From positions 1 through 54,558 of the forward strand of contig NZ_JARFTR010000047.1 of assembly GCF_029167235.1 (NCBI RefSeq): a stretch of DNA of 54,558 bases, in the 5' to 3' direction. Under the pieces are notes generated by a model, which saw nothing but the letters and a program-made list of their open reading frames with translations, was not told the origin of the DNA and searched no databases. The position numbers and the translations under genes are program-made. This document shows, piece by piece, positions 35,740 to 44,926 of this stretch; the first letter of the stretch is position 1, and the number at the start of each line of letters is the position of its first letter. The stretch is from Kamptonema sp. UHCC 0994 (GTDB lineage Bacteria; Cyanobacteriota; Cyanobacteriia; Cyanobacteriales; Microcoleaceae).

Positions 35740-37467
35740 ATGGTAGCGCTCACTGAACGAGTACAACGCAGGTTGACGGTAGAGACTGGCGCGATCGCGG
35801 CTGACACGACGACTATTCGCTGTCTGGATTGGGATCGCGATCGCTTTGACATAGAATTCGGCCTCAAAAACGGCACAACTTATAACTCATTTATCATTCG
35901 CGGCGAGAAAACTGCGCTGGTTGATACCTCCCATGAGAAGTTCCGCCAGCAATATCTCGATATTCTTAAGGGTTTAATTGACCCCACTGAGATTGATTAC
36001 TTAATTATCAGCCATACTGAACCAGACCATAGCGGTTTAGTTAAAGATGTGCTGGAATTGGCCCCCCAAGTAACAATTGTGGCTTCAAAAGTAGCAATTC
36101 AATTCTTAGAAGACTTGGTGCATCAACCATTTAAACGACAGATAGTTAAAAATGGCGACAAACTAGATTTAGGTAACGGTCACGTTATCGAATTTGTATC
36201 AGCACCGAACTTGCATTGGCCGGATACAATTTTTAGTTATGATGCCAAAACCCAAGTGATGTTCACTTGCGATGCCTTTGGGATGCACTACTGTTCAGAC
36301 AGCACTTATGATGCAGATTTGGCTGCTATTGAAGAAGATTATCACTTCTATTATGAGTGCTTGATGGCTCCCAATGCGCGGTCGGTTTTAAGTGCGATGA
36401 AACGGATGGCGGAACTAGGAGAAATTAACACAGTTGCTACAGGTCACGGGCCACTTTTGCGGCATAATGTTGTTGAACTCACTGGACGCTATAAAAAGTG
36501 GAGTCAAGAACAAACAAAGGCAGAAACAACTGTTGCGGTGTTCTATGCTTCCGACTACGGTTATAGCGATCGCCTTAGCCAAGCGATCGCACACGGTATT
36601 ACTAAAACTGGAGTCGCCGTCGAAATGATGGATCTCAAAACCGCCGATCCGCAGGAAGTTGGCGAACTGGTAGGTTTAGCTACTGGTATAGTCATTTGTA
36701 CGCCACCCAGTACAGGCCCCGCTGCTGGGATCGCAGAAACAGCAATTAACACAATTTTAGCCGCTGTTAATAGCAAACAATCTATCGGTTTATGCGAGTC
36801 TGGAGGTGGAGACGACTTATCGATTTATCCCTTACGAAATAAGTTCAAAGAGTTGGGATTAAAAGAAGCTTTCCCCAACATTTTGATCAAGGAAACCCCG
36901 ACAGAAGCAACCTATCAGTTGTGCGATGAAGCAGGCACAGACTTGGGACAATGGCTAACGCGAGATAAAGCTGTTAAGCAGATGAAATCCCTCGATAGCG
37001 ACCTCGATAAAGCCTTGGGTCGAATTAGTGGTGGACTGTATATCATCACTGCTCAAAAAGGCGAAGTTAGCGGCGCAATGTTAGCCTCATGGGTGATGCA
37101 AGCTAGCTTTAAACCGTTAGGTTTAACCATCGCAGTTGCCAAAGACCGTGCAATTGAATCGATGATGCACACGGGAGACAAATTTGTTTTAAATGTGTTA
37201 TCGGAAAACAATTATCAAGCGCTAATGAAGCACTTTTTAAAGCGTTTTCCTCCGGGTGCAGATCGCTTTGCCGGTGTTAAAACTCAACCTGCTAGCAATG
37301 GTTCTCCCATTCTTACGGAAGCTCTAGCTTATTTGGAATGTCAAGTAACTAGCCGCATGGAAGTAAGCGATCATTATATTGTTTATGCGACAGTTGATAA
37401 TGGTCGAGTCAGCGATCCTGACTCTTTACCAGCCGTACACCACCGCAAAGTAGGCAATCACTACTAA
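35740..37467 (+). CDS. flv4: Flavodiiron protein, Flv4-type (canonical diiron ligands)
   Basis: 575 residues: metallo-beta-lactamase-like diiron domain (about 30-260), flavodoxin domain (about 265-405, TVAVFYASDYGYSD) and the C-terminal flavin-reductase domain special to oxygenic phototrophs. The ligands H92-x-E94-x-D96-H97 and the later His and Asp residues (NLHWPDT, FTCDAFG, GHGPLL) are all canonical, so it should reduce oxygen. It is first in a three-gene set with a small gene and a non-canonical Flv, the order of flv4-sll0218-flv2 in Synechocystis, where the products relieve photosystem II over-reduction at low CO2. Flv3 is the alternative; synteny favours Flv4. Confidence 0.85.
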   Translation: MVALTERVQRRLTVETGAIAADTTTIRCLDWDRDRFDIEFGLKNGTTYNSFIIRGEKTALVDTSHEKFRQQYLDILKGLIDPTEIDYLIISHTEPDHSGLVKDVLELAPQVTIVASKVAIQFLEDLVHQPFKRQIVKNGDKLDLGNGHVIEFVSAPNLHWPDTIFSYDAKTQVMFTCDAFGMHYCSDSTYDADLAAIEEDYHFYYECLMAPNARSVLSAMKRMAELGEINTVATGHGPLLRHNVVELTGRYKKWSQEQTKAETTVAVFYASDYGYSDRLSQAIAHGITKTGVAVEMMDLKTADPQEVGELVGLATGIVICTPPSTGPAAGIAETAINTILAAVNSKQSIGLCESGGGDDLSIYPLRNKFKELGLKEAFPNILIKETPTEATYQLCDEAGTDLGQWLTRDKAVKQMKSLDSDLDKALGRISGGLYIITAQKGEVSGAMLASWVMQASFKPLGLTIAVAKDRAIESMMHTGDKFVLNVLSENNYQALMKHFLKRFPPGADRFAGVKTQPASNGSPILTEALAYLECQVTSRMEVSDHYIVYATVDNGRVSDPDSLPAVHHRKVGNHY

Positions 37468-37475
37468 GTTGGCAT

Positions 37476-37527
37476 TAGTGGCTTTAGTCACTTGAATTGT
37501 AAAAAAAGTGCCTAAAGCCACTACAAA
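37476..37527 (+). terminator. Hairpin between flv4 and the middle gene
   Basis: AGTGGCTTTAGTCACTT and AGTGCCTAAAGCCACT pair over about 16 positions with one mismatch around a 13-nt loop, just after the flv4 stop. It could be a partial terminator or an RNA-processing site that sets different amounts of the operon products. Confidence 0.5.
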
Positions 37528-37577
37528 AAAATCGTTTATTTATAGCAGTTTTCAATGAGTATATACTGCTTTTAATA

Positions 37578-37609
37578 ACTAATTAGCAATTAGCAATTAG
37601 CAATTAGCA
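37578..37609. repeat. AATTAGC heptamer array
   Basis: Four tandem AATTAGC units lie between flv4 and the middle gene of the operon. Confidence 0.9.
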
Positions 37610-37683
37610 GGATGTATACATTATTAAACAGAAAACTGTTATATGTTTGTCTGCTTAGCTACTAACAACTTAAGTGTTAAACA

Positions 37684-38313
37684 ATGTCTATCAACCTTTT
37701 GAATGACAGAGATTACGTCATTATTCTTGCTAGAAGTGGTGCTAGTCGAGAGCAAAATCATCCTCTGTATGAACACTGGCTAGCGGCTCAAGCATCCCTG
37801 ATTGACTTAGCAAAGAAATGTCAAGAATTAGACAGCGACGGCTTAACTGTCTACGAAGCTTCAACCCCTCTCTGGAAATATGAAAATACAGATGTTAAGC
37901 GGTTAGCTGAAATTTTGCAGCGGCAAAATACAACACCAGACCCTGCAAACTTAACTAAAATTCACTTGCAAGAAGCTCTCAGCGATGCTCTCAGCGATTA
38001 TTTTAAGCGGAAAGCAAGTTCTAAAGCCAAAAAAGGGACGATAATTGTTGTAGTCATCGACGAAAACCAGGAAGATAGCAAACTTGTTGCTGAGATTATT
38101 ATCAATGCTGCCAATAAGATTGCTAGAGATGAAGAAATTGGTATTAGTTTTATCCAAATTGGCGAAGACTTAGAAATCAGGAAGTTTCTCACTTACCTAG
38201 ATGACAATTTACAGCAGGTTGGTGCCAAATTTGACATTGTAGATACAAAATTTTGGCAGGAAATCAAAAAAAGTTCAATAGTACAGTTCCTAATTGGTGC
38301 GATTAATGACTAA
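37684..38313 (+). CDS. Sll0218-like middle protein of the flv4-flv2 operon
   Basis: 209 residues. It has a von Willebrand A-like fold pattern: a first strand with RDYVIILARSGAS, a central hydrophobic strand GTIIVVVIDENQED, and a later IGISFIQIGED strand followed by FLTYLDD. The metal-site Asp-x-Ser-x-Ser appears degenerate. Identification as the Sll0218 counterpart rests on position between the two flavodiiron genes, not on recognised sequence. In Synechocystis Sll0218 is reported to help photosystem II stability. The last 8 bp overlap the start of the flv2 gene, so the two are translationally coupled. Confidence 0.7.
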   Translation: MSINLLNDRDYVIILARSGASREQNHPLYEHWLAAQASLIDLAKKCQELDSDGLTVYEASTPLWKYENTDVKRLAEILQRQNTTPDPANLTKIHLQEALSDALSDYFKRKASSKAKKGTIIVVVIDENQEDSKLVAEIIINAANKIARDEEIGISFIQIGEDLEIRKFLTYLDDNLQQVGAKFDIVDTKFWQEIKKSSIVQFLIGAIND

Positions 38314-40051
38314 CACTCTAACTCCTCAAACTCTCTCTAACTCGAAACCCCGTGATGTCCAAGTTTTCCAGATTGCAGCAGATACAATTGTACTGCGATC
38401 GCGCACTTGGGACAGACTCAAATTCGAGGTCGAATATTCCCTCCAAAGAGGAACAACAGCAAACTCTTTTCTAATTCAATCTGACAAAACTGCCTTAATC
38501 GATCCTCCAGGTGAATCCTTCACGAAAAATTATCTGGAAGCATTGCAACAACGTTTCGATCTCACTAAACTAGATTACATCATTCTCGGACACTTTAATG
38601 CCAACCGTGCTGTAACTCTCAAATCTCTCCTAGAAATAGCTCCTCAAATTGTCTTTGTTTGCACAAATCCGGCGGCAATTTCGTTGCGTGCGGCATTTCC
38701 CGACCAAGAGTTAAATATCAATGTCGTCAGAGGCGAAGAAACCCTTGATTTAGGGGGAGAACATCAATTAAAATTCGTGGCTACTCCTACTCCTCGGTGG
38801 CCAGACGAACTTTGCACCTACGACACGAAAACACAAGTTTTGTTCACAGATAAACTATTTGGTGCTCATGTTTGCGGCGATCAAGTATTTGATGAAGGGT
38901 GGAGCGTTTATAGCGAAGACCGCCGCTATTATTACGATTCTTTGCACGCATCTCAAGCAAAACAAGTGCTAGCAGCACTGGATAAATTGGCTGATTTACC
39001 TGTTAAATTTTACGCGACAGGTCATGGGCCATTGGTGCGTTACGGCCTCACAGAATTAACCCATTTGTATCGGGAATGGAGCCAACAACAAAATACAAAA
39101 GACTTGACAGTGGTGCTGATTTATGCTTCGGCTTACGGAAATACAGGGGCATTAGCACAAGCGATCGCAAAAGGTATTACTAAAGCAGGTGTAGCCGTTG
39201 ATTCAATTAATTGCGAAGCGGTAGAACCAGGAGAAATTCAAGAAGCCATCGAAAAATGTGATGGATTTATCATCGGTACGCCTACTTTGGCAGGTCATCC
39301 ACCTACTCAAATTCAAACCGCTTTAGGGATAGTTTTATCCACAGCATCTAAGAACAAATTAGCGGGTGTATTTGGTTCTTATGGTTGGAGTGGTGAAGCT
39401 GTTGATTTAGTTGAAAATAAGCTCAAAGATGCCGGATATCGGTTAGGGTTTGAACCAATTCGAGTTAAATTCAAGCCTACAGATGTCACGATTCAACAGT
39501 GCGAAGAAACCGGAACTGACTTTGCTCAAGCATTGATTAAATCTCAGAAACTCCGCGCACCTAGACCTGCATTAGGTAGCGGTGCAGACCGCACAGAACA
39601 AGCTGCTGGGCGAATTGTTGGCTCTCTTTGCGTAGTTTCTGCTAAGCGTGGAGATGTCGCTAGTGCGATGTTAGCATCGTGGGTATCGCAAGCAACATTT
39701 AATCCTCCTGGTGTTACTCTTGCGGTAGCAAAAGATAGAGCAATTGAATCTTTGATGCACTCAGGCGATCAGTTTGTGTTGAATATTTTAGCAGAGGGGC
39801 GACAATTACGGAAGCATTTCATGAAGAACTTTGCTCCCGGTGAAGACCGTTTTGCCGCAGTGGAAACTCAGGAAGCTAGTAATGGTTGTCCGTTTTTGAG
39901 CGATGCTCTTGCTTATCTGGAGTGCTCAGTGGCAAACCGGATGGAATGCGGCGATCATTGGGTGATTTATGCGGTAATTGAAAATGGTCATCTGCTGAAA
40001 GCTGATGGGGTGACAGCGGTGCATCATCGTAAATCTGGAAGTCATTATTAG
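38306..40051 (+). CDS. flv2: Flavodiiron protein, Flv2-type (substituted diiron site)
   Basis: 581 residues with the same three domains as the first flavodiiron protein. The iron-ligand motif is changed from H-x-E-x-D-H to H96-x-N98-x-N100-R101, and further ligands are replaced too (TPRWPDE, FTDKLFG), as in Flv1 and Flv2. Such subunits probably work only as heterodimer partners of a canonical Flv. The flavodoxin (VVLIYASAYGNTG) and flavin-reductase domains look intact. The ATG at 38306 overlaps the stop of the middle gene. Position favours Flv2 over Flv1. Confidence 0.85.
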   Translation: MTNTLTPQTLSNSKPRDVQVFQIAADTIVLRSRTWDRLKFEVEYSLQRGTTANSFLIQSDKTALIDPPGESFTKNYLEALQQRFDLTKLDYIILGHFNANRAVTLKSLLEIAPQIVFVCTNPAAISLRAAFPDQELNINVVRGEETLDLGGEHQLKFVATPTPRWPDELCTYDTKTQVLFTDKLFGAHVCGDQVFDEGWSVYSEDRRYYYDSLHASQAKQVLAALDKLADLPVKFYATGHGPLVRYGLTELTHLYREWSQQQNTKDLTVVLIYASAYGNTGALAQAIAKGITKAGVAVDSINCEAVEPGEIQEAIEKCDGFIIGTPTLAGHPPTQIQTALGIVLSTASKNKLAGVFGSYGWSGEAVDLVENKLKDAGYRLGFEPIRVKFKPTDVTIQQCEETGTDFAQALIKSQKLRAPRPALGSGADRTEQAAGRIVGSLCVVSAKRGDVASAMLASWVSQATFNPPGVTLAVAKDRAIESLMHSGDQFVLNILAEGRQLRKHFMKNFAPGEDRFAAVETQEASNGCPFLSDALAYLECSVANRMECGDHWVIYAVIENGHLLKADGVTAVHHRKSGSHY

Positions 40052-40184
40052 GGAGTATTAGGATGAGAGAAACCGGGTTTTTTAACTGAGATTGAGAGTG
40101 TAAATGAAGTATTTTGGTGAAAAATCCGGTTTCTGTCTAAGTATTATAAAGGTCGGGAATGTTCGCGGCATTATCAGTTTTTTT

Positions 40185-40198
40185 GTGATTTTAGATAC
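40185..40198 (+). promoter_or_regulatory. Second, weaker NtcA-like site
   Basis: GTGATTTTAGATAC matches GTA-N8-TAC with one mismatch. It shares TTTAGATACAAAC with the perfect site 45 bp downstream, so one may be a duplicated copy. Confidence 0.4.
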
Positions 40199-40229
40199 AA
40201 ACAACAAATTTATTGAAATTTAATTTCCT

Positions 40230-40271
40230 GTAACTTTAGATACAAACTAACTTTAAACAGACCTGTAGTTT
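40230..40271 (+). promoter_or_regulatory. NtcA-activated promoter of the purine island
   Basis: GTAACTTTAGATAC (40230-40243) is a perfect GTA-N8-TAC NtcA box. Exactly 22 bp later TAGTTT (40266-40271) fits the TAN3T -10 element. This spacing is that of classical NtcA class II promoters, activated when nitrogen is limiting. It lies 58 bp (measured from the -10 element) upstream of the racemase start. Confidence 0.75.
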
Positions 40272-40328
40272 AAATTGTATGCAGTATACATAAAGCGCAA
40301 ATTCAGGAGGAGCGATCGAGCCATTGAT

Positions 40329-41066
40329 ATGAAAATCAAGGTCATAAATCCCAATACAACGGCTAGCATGACCCGAAAAATCGCGATTGCAGCTAAGTTA
40401 GCGGCCAACTCCAGCACAGAAATTATTGCTTGCAATCCTGTCATGGGGCCTGCTTCCATCGAGGGGCATTATGATGAAGCCCTCAGCGCGATCGGCATCT
40501 TAGATGAAATCCGTAAAGGAGAAGCAGAGGGTATTGATGGTTATGTCATCGCTTGCTTCGGCGATCCAGGTTTGTTGGCGGCTCGCGAATTGGCACGAGG
40601 CCCCGTTTTAGGAATAGCAGAAGCGGCGATGCACGCTGCTAGTTTCATCGCCACAGGATTCTCAATTGTGACAACTTTGAACCGCACGCGGATCATTGCT
40701 AAACAATTAGTAGAAAACTACGGCATGACTCGCTTTTGCCAAGGAATTCGCGGTACAGAATTATCAGTCCTTGAACTAGAAAAATCAGGCTCTCAAGCTC
40801 AAAAAATAATTACAGAAGAGTGTCGAAAAGCTCTAATTGAAGATAGTTCTGGGGCAATTATTTTGGGATGTGCTGGTATGACTGATTTAGTTCGCGAAAT
40901 TAGTCAAGATATCAATGCGCCTGTCATCGATGGTGTCAGTGCTGCCGTCAAGTTTGTAGAAGTCCTGATTAGTTTAGATTTGGGTACGAGCAAAGTAGGT
41001 GATTTAGCCTATCCGATCGCCAAATCTTATACGGGGATGCTCTCAAATTTTGCTCCCAAATCTTAG
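40329..41066 (+). CDS. Asp/Glu/hydantoin racemase family, probable allantoin racemase
   Basis: 245 residues from the ATG at 40329; an AGGAGG lies 18 bp upstream, rather far, but no better start exists. The two catalytic cysteines are Cys76 (VIACFGDPGL) and Cys181 (ILGCAGMTDL), in the hydantoin-racemase-type contexts; the N-terminus MKIKVINPNTTASMT is also characteristic. HpxA-type members convert R- and S-allantoin. The catabolic genes 9 kb downstream make S/R-allantoin, which supports allantoin as the substrate; hydantoins are the alternative. It is the first gene after the NtcA-type promoter. Confidence 0.82.
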   Translation: MKIKVINPNTTASMTRKIAIAAKLAANSSTEIIACNPVMGPASIEGHYDEALSAIGILDEIRKGEAEGIDGYVIACFGDPGLLAARELARGPVLGIAEAAMHAASFIATGFSIVTTLNRTRIIAKQLVENYGMTRFCQGIRGTELSVLELEKSGSQAQKIITEECRKALIEDSSGAIILGCAGMTDLVREISQDINAPVIDGVSAAVKFVEVLISLDLGTSKVGDLAYPIAKSYTGMLSNFAPKS

Positions 41067-41109
41067 ATAAACGATGAATTTTAAAAATTTACGAAGAAAT
41101 AGGCTATTG

Positions 41110-41151
41110 GTATCTTTGATAACTTTTTTCTAGTAATTCATCGCCTAGTGT
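41110..41151 (+). promoter_or_regulatory. NtcA-like promoter before the ABC operon
   Basis: GTATCTTTGATAAC (41110-41123) differs from GTA-N8-TAC at one base. TAGTGT (41146-41151) fits TAN3T with the same 22-bp spacing as the promoter before the racemase gene. It could restart transcription for the transporter genes. Confidence 0.45.
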
Positions 41152-41313
41152 TATGCAGCATATAAGTTAGTTCTTCCACCATTGTCAACAATCTGTAGGG
41201 GCCGGTTTACCAATAGGTTTAATAAAGTACAGATAGGTAAATAAACCCGCTCCCACCCGATGAGAATGGTGCCAGACATCAAATACAACCTACTTTTTGA
41301 AGGAGAGGGTGTC

Positions 41314-42516
41314 ATGAATATCGGAACCGAACAAGCCAAGGTCAGAACAAGCGAAATCAACAATGGGAATAGTGTGATCGCGCAAGAATTAGCCTCCAGC
41401 GCTCAGGGAGTAAGCTTGCGATCGCTCAGAAAAGAATACGGCTCATTTGTGGCGATCGAGAACCTCAATTTAGAGATTCCCGCAGGTTACTACTGCTGTC
41501 TATTAGGCCCTAGCGGTTGCGGCAAAACCACCACCCTACGGATGATAGCGGGACACGAAGACACGACGGGTGGCGACGTTTTAATAGGCGATCGGCGCGT
41601 CAACCACCTGCCACCCGCCAAACGCGATACTGCCATGATGTTCCAAAATTACGCCCTCTTCCCCCACAAAACCGTCTGGGAAAACGTAGAATTTGGCTTA
41701 AAAATGCGGAATGTACCGCAACCAGAAAGGCGCGATCGCGTCGGAGAAATGCTCGAATTAATCGGATTAAGCCACCTTGGGGAACGCAAACCCGCTCAAT
41801 TAAGCGGCGGACAACAACAGCGAGTTGCACTAGCTAGAGCCTTAGCAACCCGTCCCAAAGTTCTCCTACTCGATGAACCTTTAAGCGCCTTAGATGAAAC
41901 CCTGCGCCTGCGAATGCGAAGCGAACTACGCCGGATTCAAAAACAGTTTGGCATGACATTTATCCAAGTAACGCACGGCGTTGATGAAGCATTTTCCCTC
42001 TCCGATGAAATCGTAGTAATGAATCAAGGTCACATCGAACAGGTAGCTAGTCCTTCCGAGATGTTTCGCACCCCCGCTTCCCAATTTGTTGCCAAATTTA
42101 TGGGCGACAATAACCTATTTACAGGTAAAGTATTGCACTGCGTTCCAGAAAGTAATAGCAAAGAATTGGTTGAACTCAATATTGAAGGATTGGGTTCTAT
42201 ATTTTGCATCGGCCAGGGAGCGCCACCATTAGGAAGCGAAGCCGCTTGTTCAGTACGAGCCGACTTGCTACAGTTAGAACCCTTTTCCTCAACACCTCCC
42301 CCTCAACCTTCTCCCTACGCTAATCACATTAATGCTCGGATTACTGCCGTTGAACTCACAGGTTATGTAACGCGCGTTTCCTTAATGACAGAAAAAACAG
42401 GTCAAGAACTCCTGTACAAAATTGCTACCGATGAATGGGCGAATAATTCTTTACAAGAAGGGCAACTAATTACTCTGCGATGGTCAGCAGAAGATTGCGT
42501 TTTTCTGCCTCATTAA
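41314..42516 (+). CDS. PotA-type ABC transporter ATPase
   Basis: 400 residues from the ATG at 41314, which has AGGAGAGG 5-6 bp upstream; an in-frame ATG at 41260 is less likely. Walker A GPSGCGKTTTL, Q-loop FQNYALFPHKTV, signature [15 protein letters not shown], Walker B VLLLDEPLSALD and H-loop THGVDEA are complete. A C-terminal TOBE-like region (about 290-395) marks the spermidine/putrescine, iron and sulfate importer class. It starts a PotABCD-like set. By context the cargo is probably a nitrogen compound of the purine/ureide type; polyamine uptake is also possible. Confidence 0.88.
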   Translation: MNIGTEQAKVRTSEINNGNSVIAQELASSAQGVSLRSLRKEYGSFVAIENLNLEIPAGYYCCLLGPSGCGKTTTLRMIAGHEDTTGGDVLIGDRRVNHLPPAKRDTAMMFQNYALFPHKTVWENVEFGLKMRNVPQPERRDRVGEMLELIGLSHLGERKPAQLSGGQQQRVALARALATRPKVLLLDEPLSALDETLRLRMRSELRRIQKQFGMTFIQVTHGVDEAFSLSDEIVVMNQGHIEQVASPSEMFRTPASQFVAKFMGDNNLFTGKVLHCVPESNSKELVELNIEGLGSIFCIGQGAPPLGSEAACSVRADLLQLEPFSSTPPPQPSPYANHINARITAVELTGYVTRVSLMTEKTGQELLYKIATDEWANNSLQEGQLITLRWSAEDCVFLPH

Positions 42517-42558
42517 GTTGTCAAATTTCCAGCCAAATCTCAACCCTAAAATAGAACA

Positions 42559-43881
42559 ATGGCTAGACTTTCGCGACGGAAATTTATTCAAGTCGGTCTG
42601 GCAGCAGGAACATTTCTGAGCACAACCAACTGCGGTGCTAACAAAGTCTCTGAAACTGCCAATCTTTCAACCACTCCCAGTAGAGGGCCGACACTACTAA
42701 CCAATAAATTTAAAGATGTCACTTTGCGATTTATTGGCACTGGAGCCGCGCAAATTAATGACATCAAAGAGCAAGCCGAAAAAGACTTAGGCTTTAAAAT
42801 TCAACTTCGCGCTCTTAGTACCGAAGAAACAGTACAAATCGCCATCACTCAGCCCAAACAATATGATATGTTTGACGGCGAATACTTCGGTTTACCATTA
42901 GTATTTCCTTCCGGTAGCTTGCAGCCAATTGATGTCAAGCGAGTCAAGGAATTTAACAAACTCGTTCCTATCTTTACCACAGGAGAATTATACCCAGGCG
43001 CTCCTGTTAATAAATCCCAAGGTAGCGCACCCCGGAAAGTAATGTTTGTCAAAGGGCAAGATTCAACAGAATTTGCCGATGGGCCAACTGATTGGGCAAC
43101 ATTAATTCCCTTTCAATATAATGCCGATACTCTGGGCTATCGCCCCGATTTAATTGGTGGCAAAATCGAATCCTGGGCAGATTTATTTAACATCAAATAT
43201 AAAGGTAAAACTGCTCTGCTGGATATCCCTTCCATTGGGATTATGGATGCAGCAATGGCCGTTGAAGCAATGGGATTAATGACCTTTGGCGACAAAGGAA
43301 ATATGACGCGGGAAGAACTCGATAAGGTCACGCAAATATTAATCCAGCAAAAGAAAGAAAGGCAATTTCGAGCATTCTGGAAAAGCTTTGATGAATCTGT
43401 TAATTTAATGTCTGCTGGAGAAGTCGTTTTGCAATCAATGTGGTCGCCTGCGGTGACAGCCGTAAAAGCCAGAGGAGTTCCCTGCGTTTATGGCCCTTTA
43501 AAAGAAGGATATCGCGGCTGGGGAGGCGGAATTGGGCTCTCTAAAAACCTCTCAGGATTAGAATTAGATGCTGCTTATGCTTACCTTGATTGGATGTTAG
43601 AAGGTTGGCTAGGTGCTTTTTTAGGAAGACAGGGTTATTACAGTGCAATTCCCGAAAACGCCAAGAAATACATGAAGCCGGAAGAGTGGGATTTTTGGTA
43701 TGAAGGAAAGCCTGCTGCTACTGATATTATTGACCCTTTTGGTAAGAAGATTGAGTCTCAAGGAGCTATCCGTGATGGTGGTTCTTTTAAGGAAAGAATG
43801 GGCAATGTTGTGTGCTGGAATTCTGTAATGAAGGAACAGATATATCTCCTGCAAAAGTGGATTGAATTTGTGGTTGCTTAA
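42559..43881 (+). CDS. Periplasmic solute-binding protein, PotD-like
   Basis: 440 residues. The N-terminus LSRRKFIQVGLAAG is a twin-arginine signal, followed by a Cys in TTNCGA that may or may not be a lipobox. The mature part resembles family 1/PotD-type solute-binding proteins (DMFDGEYFGLPLVFPSGSLQ, WATLIPFQYNADTLGYRPD, AAYAYLDWMLEGWLGAFLG). Tat export is common for such proteins in cyanobacteria. It follows the ATPase gene by 42 bp. Ligand cannot be read from the sequence. Confidence 0.85.
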   Translation: MARLSRRKFIQVGLAAGTFLSTTNCGANKVSETANLSTTPSRGPTLLTNKFKDVTLRFIGTGAAQINDIKEQAEKDLGFKIQLRALSTEETVQIAITQPKQYDMFDGEYFGLPLVFPSGSLQPIDVKRVKEFNKLVPIFTTGELYPGAPVNKSQGSAPRKVMFVKGQDSTEFADGPTDWATLIPFQYNADTLGYRPDLIGGKIESWADLFNIKYKGKTALLDIPSIGIMDAAMAVEAMGLMTFGDKGNMTREELDKVTQILIQQKKERQFRAFWKSFDESVNLMSAGEVVLQSMWSPAVTAVKARGVPCVYGPLKEGYRGWGGGIGLSKNLSGLELDAAYAYLDWMLEGWLGAFLGRQGYYSAIPENAKKYMKPEEWDFWYEGKPAATDIIDPFGKKIESQGAIRDGGSFKERMGNVVCWNSVMKEQIYLLQKWIEFVVA

Positions 43882-43908
43882 AGTTTCATGACTTACAATC
43901 GTACACCA

Positions 43909-43964
43909 TACGTAACGCCGCCTTCTAGGCGGTCAAGTCACCGCCTAGAAGGCGGCGTTACGTA
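43909..43964. repeat. 56-bp perfect palindromic repeat within the transporter operon
   Basis: TACGTAACGCCGCCTTCTAG plus GCGGT forms a 25-bp arm repeated exactly in inverted form after a 6-bp loop. It separates the binding-protein gene from the first permease gene and could form a very stable RNA hairpin. Confidence 0.95.
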
Positions 43965-44017
43965 AAGTAGGTTAAGCCAAAGCTTTGCTGTATTTTGTTA
44001 CTATTGCGGATTTAATC

Positions 44018-44923
44018 ATGACAATCACCCAACCATTAACCACTTCTAGCAACTCTGCCAAAACTAAGGCAACTGACTGGAAAAAACTCAAGCCTTATTT
44101 TCTAGTTGCTCCTCAAACTTTAGTCTTTCTGTTGTTTTTAGTATTGCCAATTCTCGCCATTTTTATCGTCAGCTTTTGGACGTTCAATGGCTACACAATG
44201 GTTCCCACTTTTACTTTGAACAACTATCTGACAATTTTTACCTCGAAGGTATTTCTGTCAACTTATGTCAATACCATCAAATTTGCAGCTATTGTCTGGT
44301 TGCTAACTCTGGCCATTGCATATCCAGTTGCTTACTTTCTTGCCTTTCATATCAAAAGCTTGAAATGGCAAACAATTTTGTTTCTAGTTTGTACAGTCCC
44401 GTTCCTGACATCTAACATTATTCGGATGATTTCTTGGATTCCTTTTTTGGGAAGAGAAGGCATCTTGAATGGGTTACTAATGGGTCTGCATTTAACGGAT
44501 CAACCCCTAGAAATGTTTTTGTTTTCCGACTTTGCCGTACTCCTAGCAATGGTGCATCTTTATACCCTGTATATGGTAGCTCCAACTTTTAATAGCATGA
44601 TGCGAATTGACCGTTCTTTAATTGCGGCCGCAGAAGATGCAGGAGCCTCAGCTTGGCAAATTCAGAAGGAAATAATCTTTCCTTTGTCATCACCGGGAAT
44701 TGCGATTGGTTCAATTTTTGTTGTCACATTAGTTATGGGAGAATTTGCAACTGTCAGACTAATGAGTGGCGGACAAACTTCTTCTGTTGGATATTTGATT
44801 AAAACCCTAATTGGTAGTTTGCAATATCCGATGGCTGCCGCGAATGCGATCGTTTTATTAGCTGTAACATTACTGATTGTATTTGGTATTTTACGAGCTG
44901 TTGATATTCGCAAAGAGCTCTAA
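44018..44923 (+). CDS. ABC permease, PotB-like
   Basis: 301 residues from the ATG at 44018; an in-frame TTG at 43985 is a weaker choice. About six membrane segments (VFLLFLVLPILAIFIVSF near residue 33 first), and the cytoplasmic EAA loop AAAEDAGASAWQIQKEIIFP near residue 210. Typical PotB/binding-protein-dependent inner-membrane component, partner of the permease at 45055. Palindromic repeats flank the gene on both sides. Confidence 0.87.
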   Translation: MTITQPLTTSSNSAKTKATDWKKLKPYFLVAPQTLVFLLFLVLPILAIFIVSFWTFNGYTMVPTFTLNNYLTIFTSKVFLSTYVNTIKFAAIVWLLTLAIAYPVAYFLAFHIKSLKWQTILFLVCTVPFLTSNIIRMISWIPFLGREGILNGLLMGLHLTDQPLEMFLFSDFAVLLAMVHLYTLYMVAPTFNSMMRIDRSLIAAAEDAGASAWQIQKEIIFPLSSPGIAIGSIFVVTLVMGEFATVRLMSGGQTSSVGYLIKTLIGSLQYPMAAANAIVLLAVTLLIVFGILRAVDIRKEL

Positions 44924-44926
44924 TAT

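Noticed and set aside
35740-40051. Reading of the two flavodiiron genes as flv3 and flv1.
   Set aside because: Motifs alone allow it, but the small gene between them and the order fit flv4-sll0218-flv2 better; kept as an alternative.
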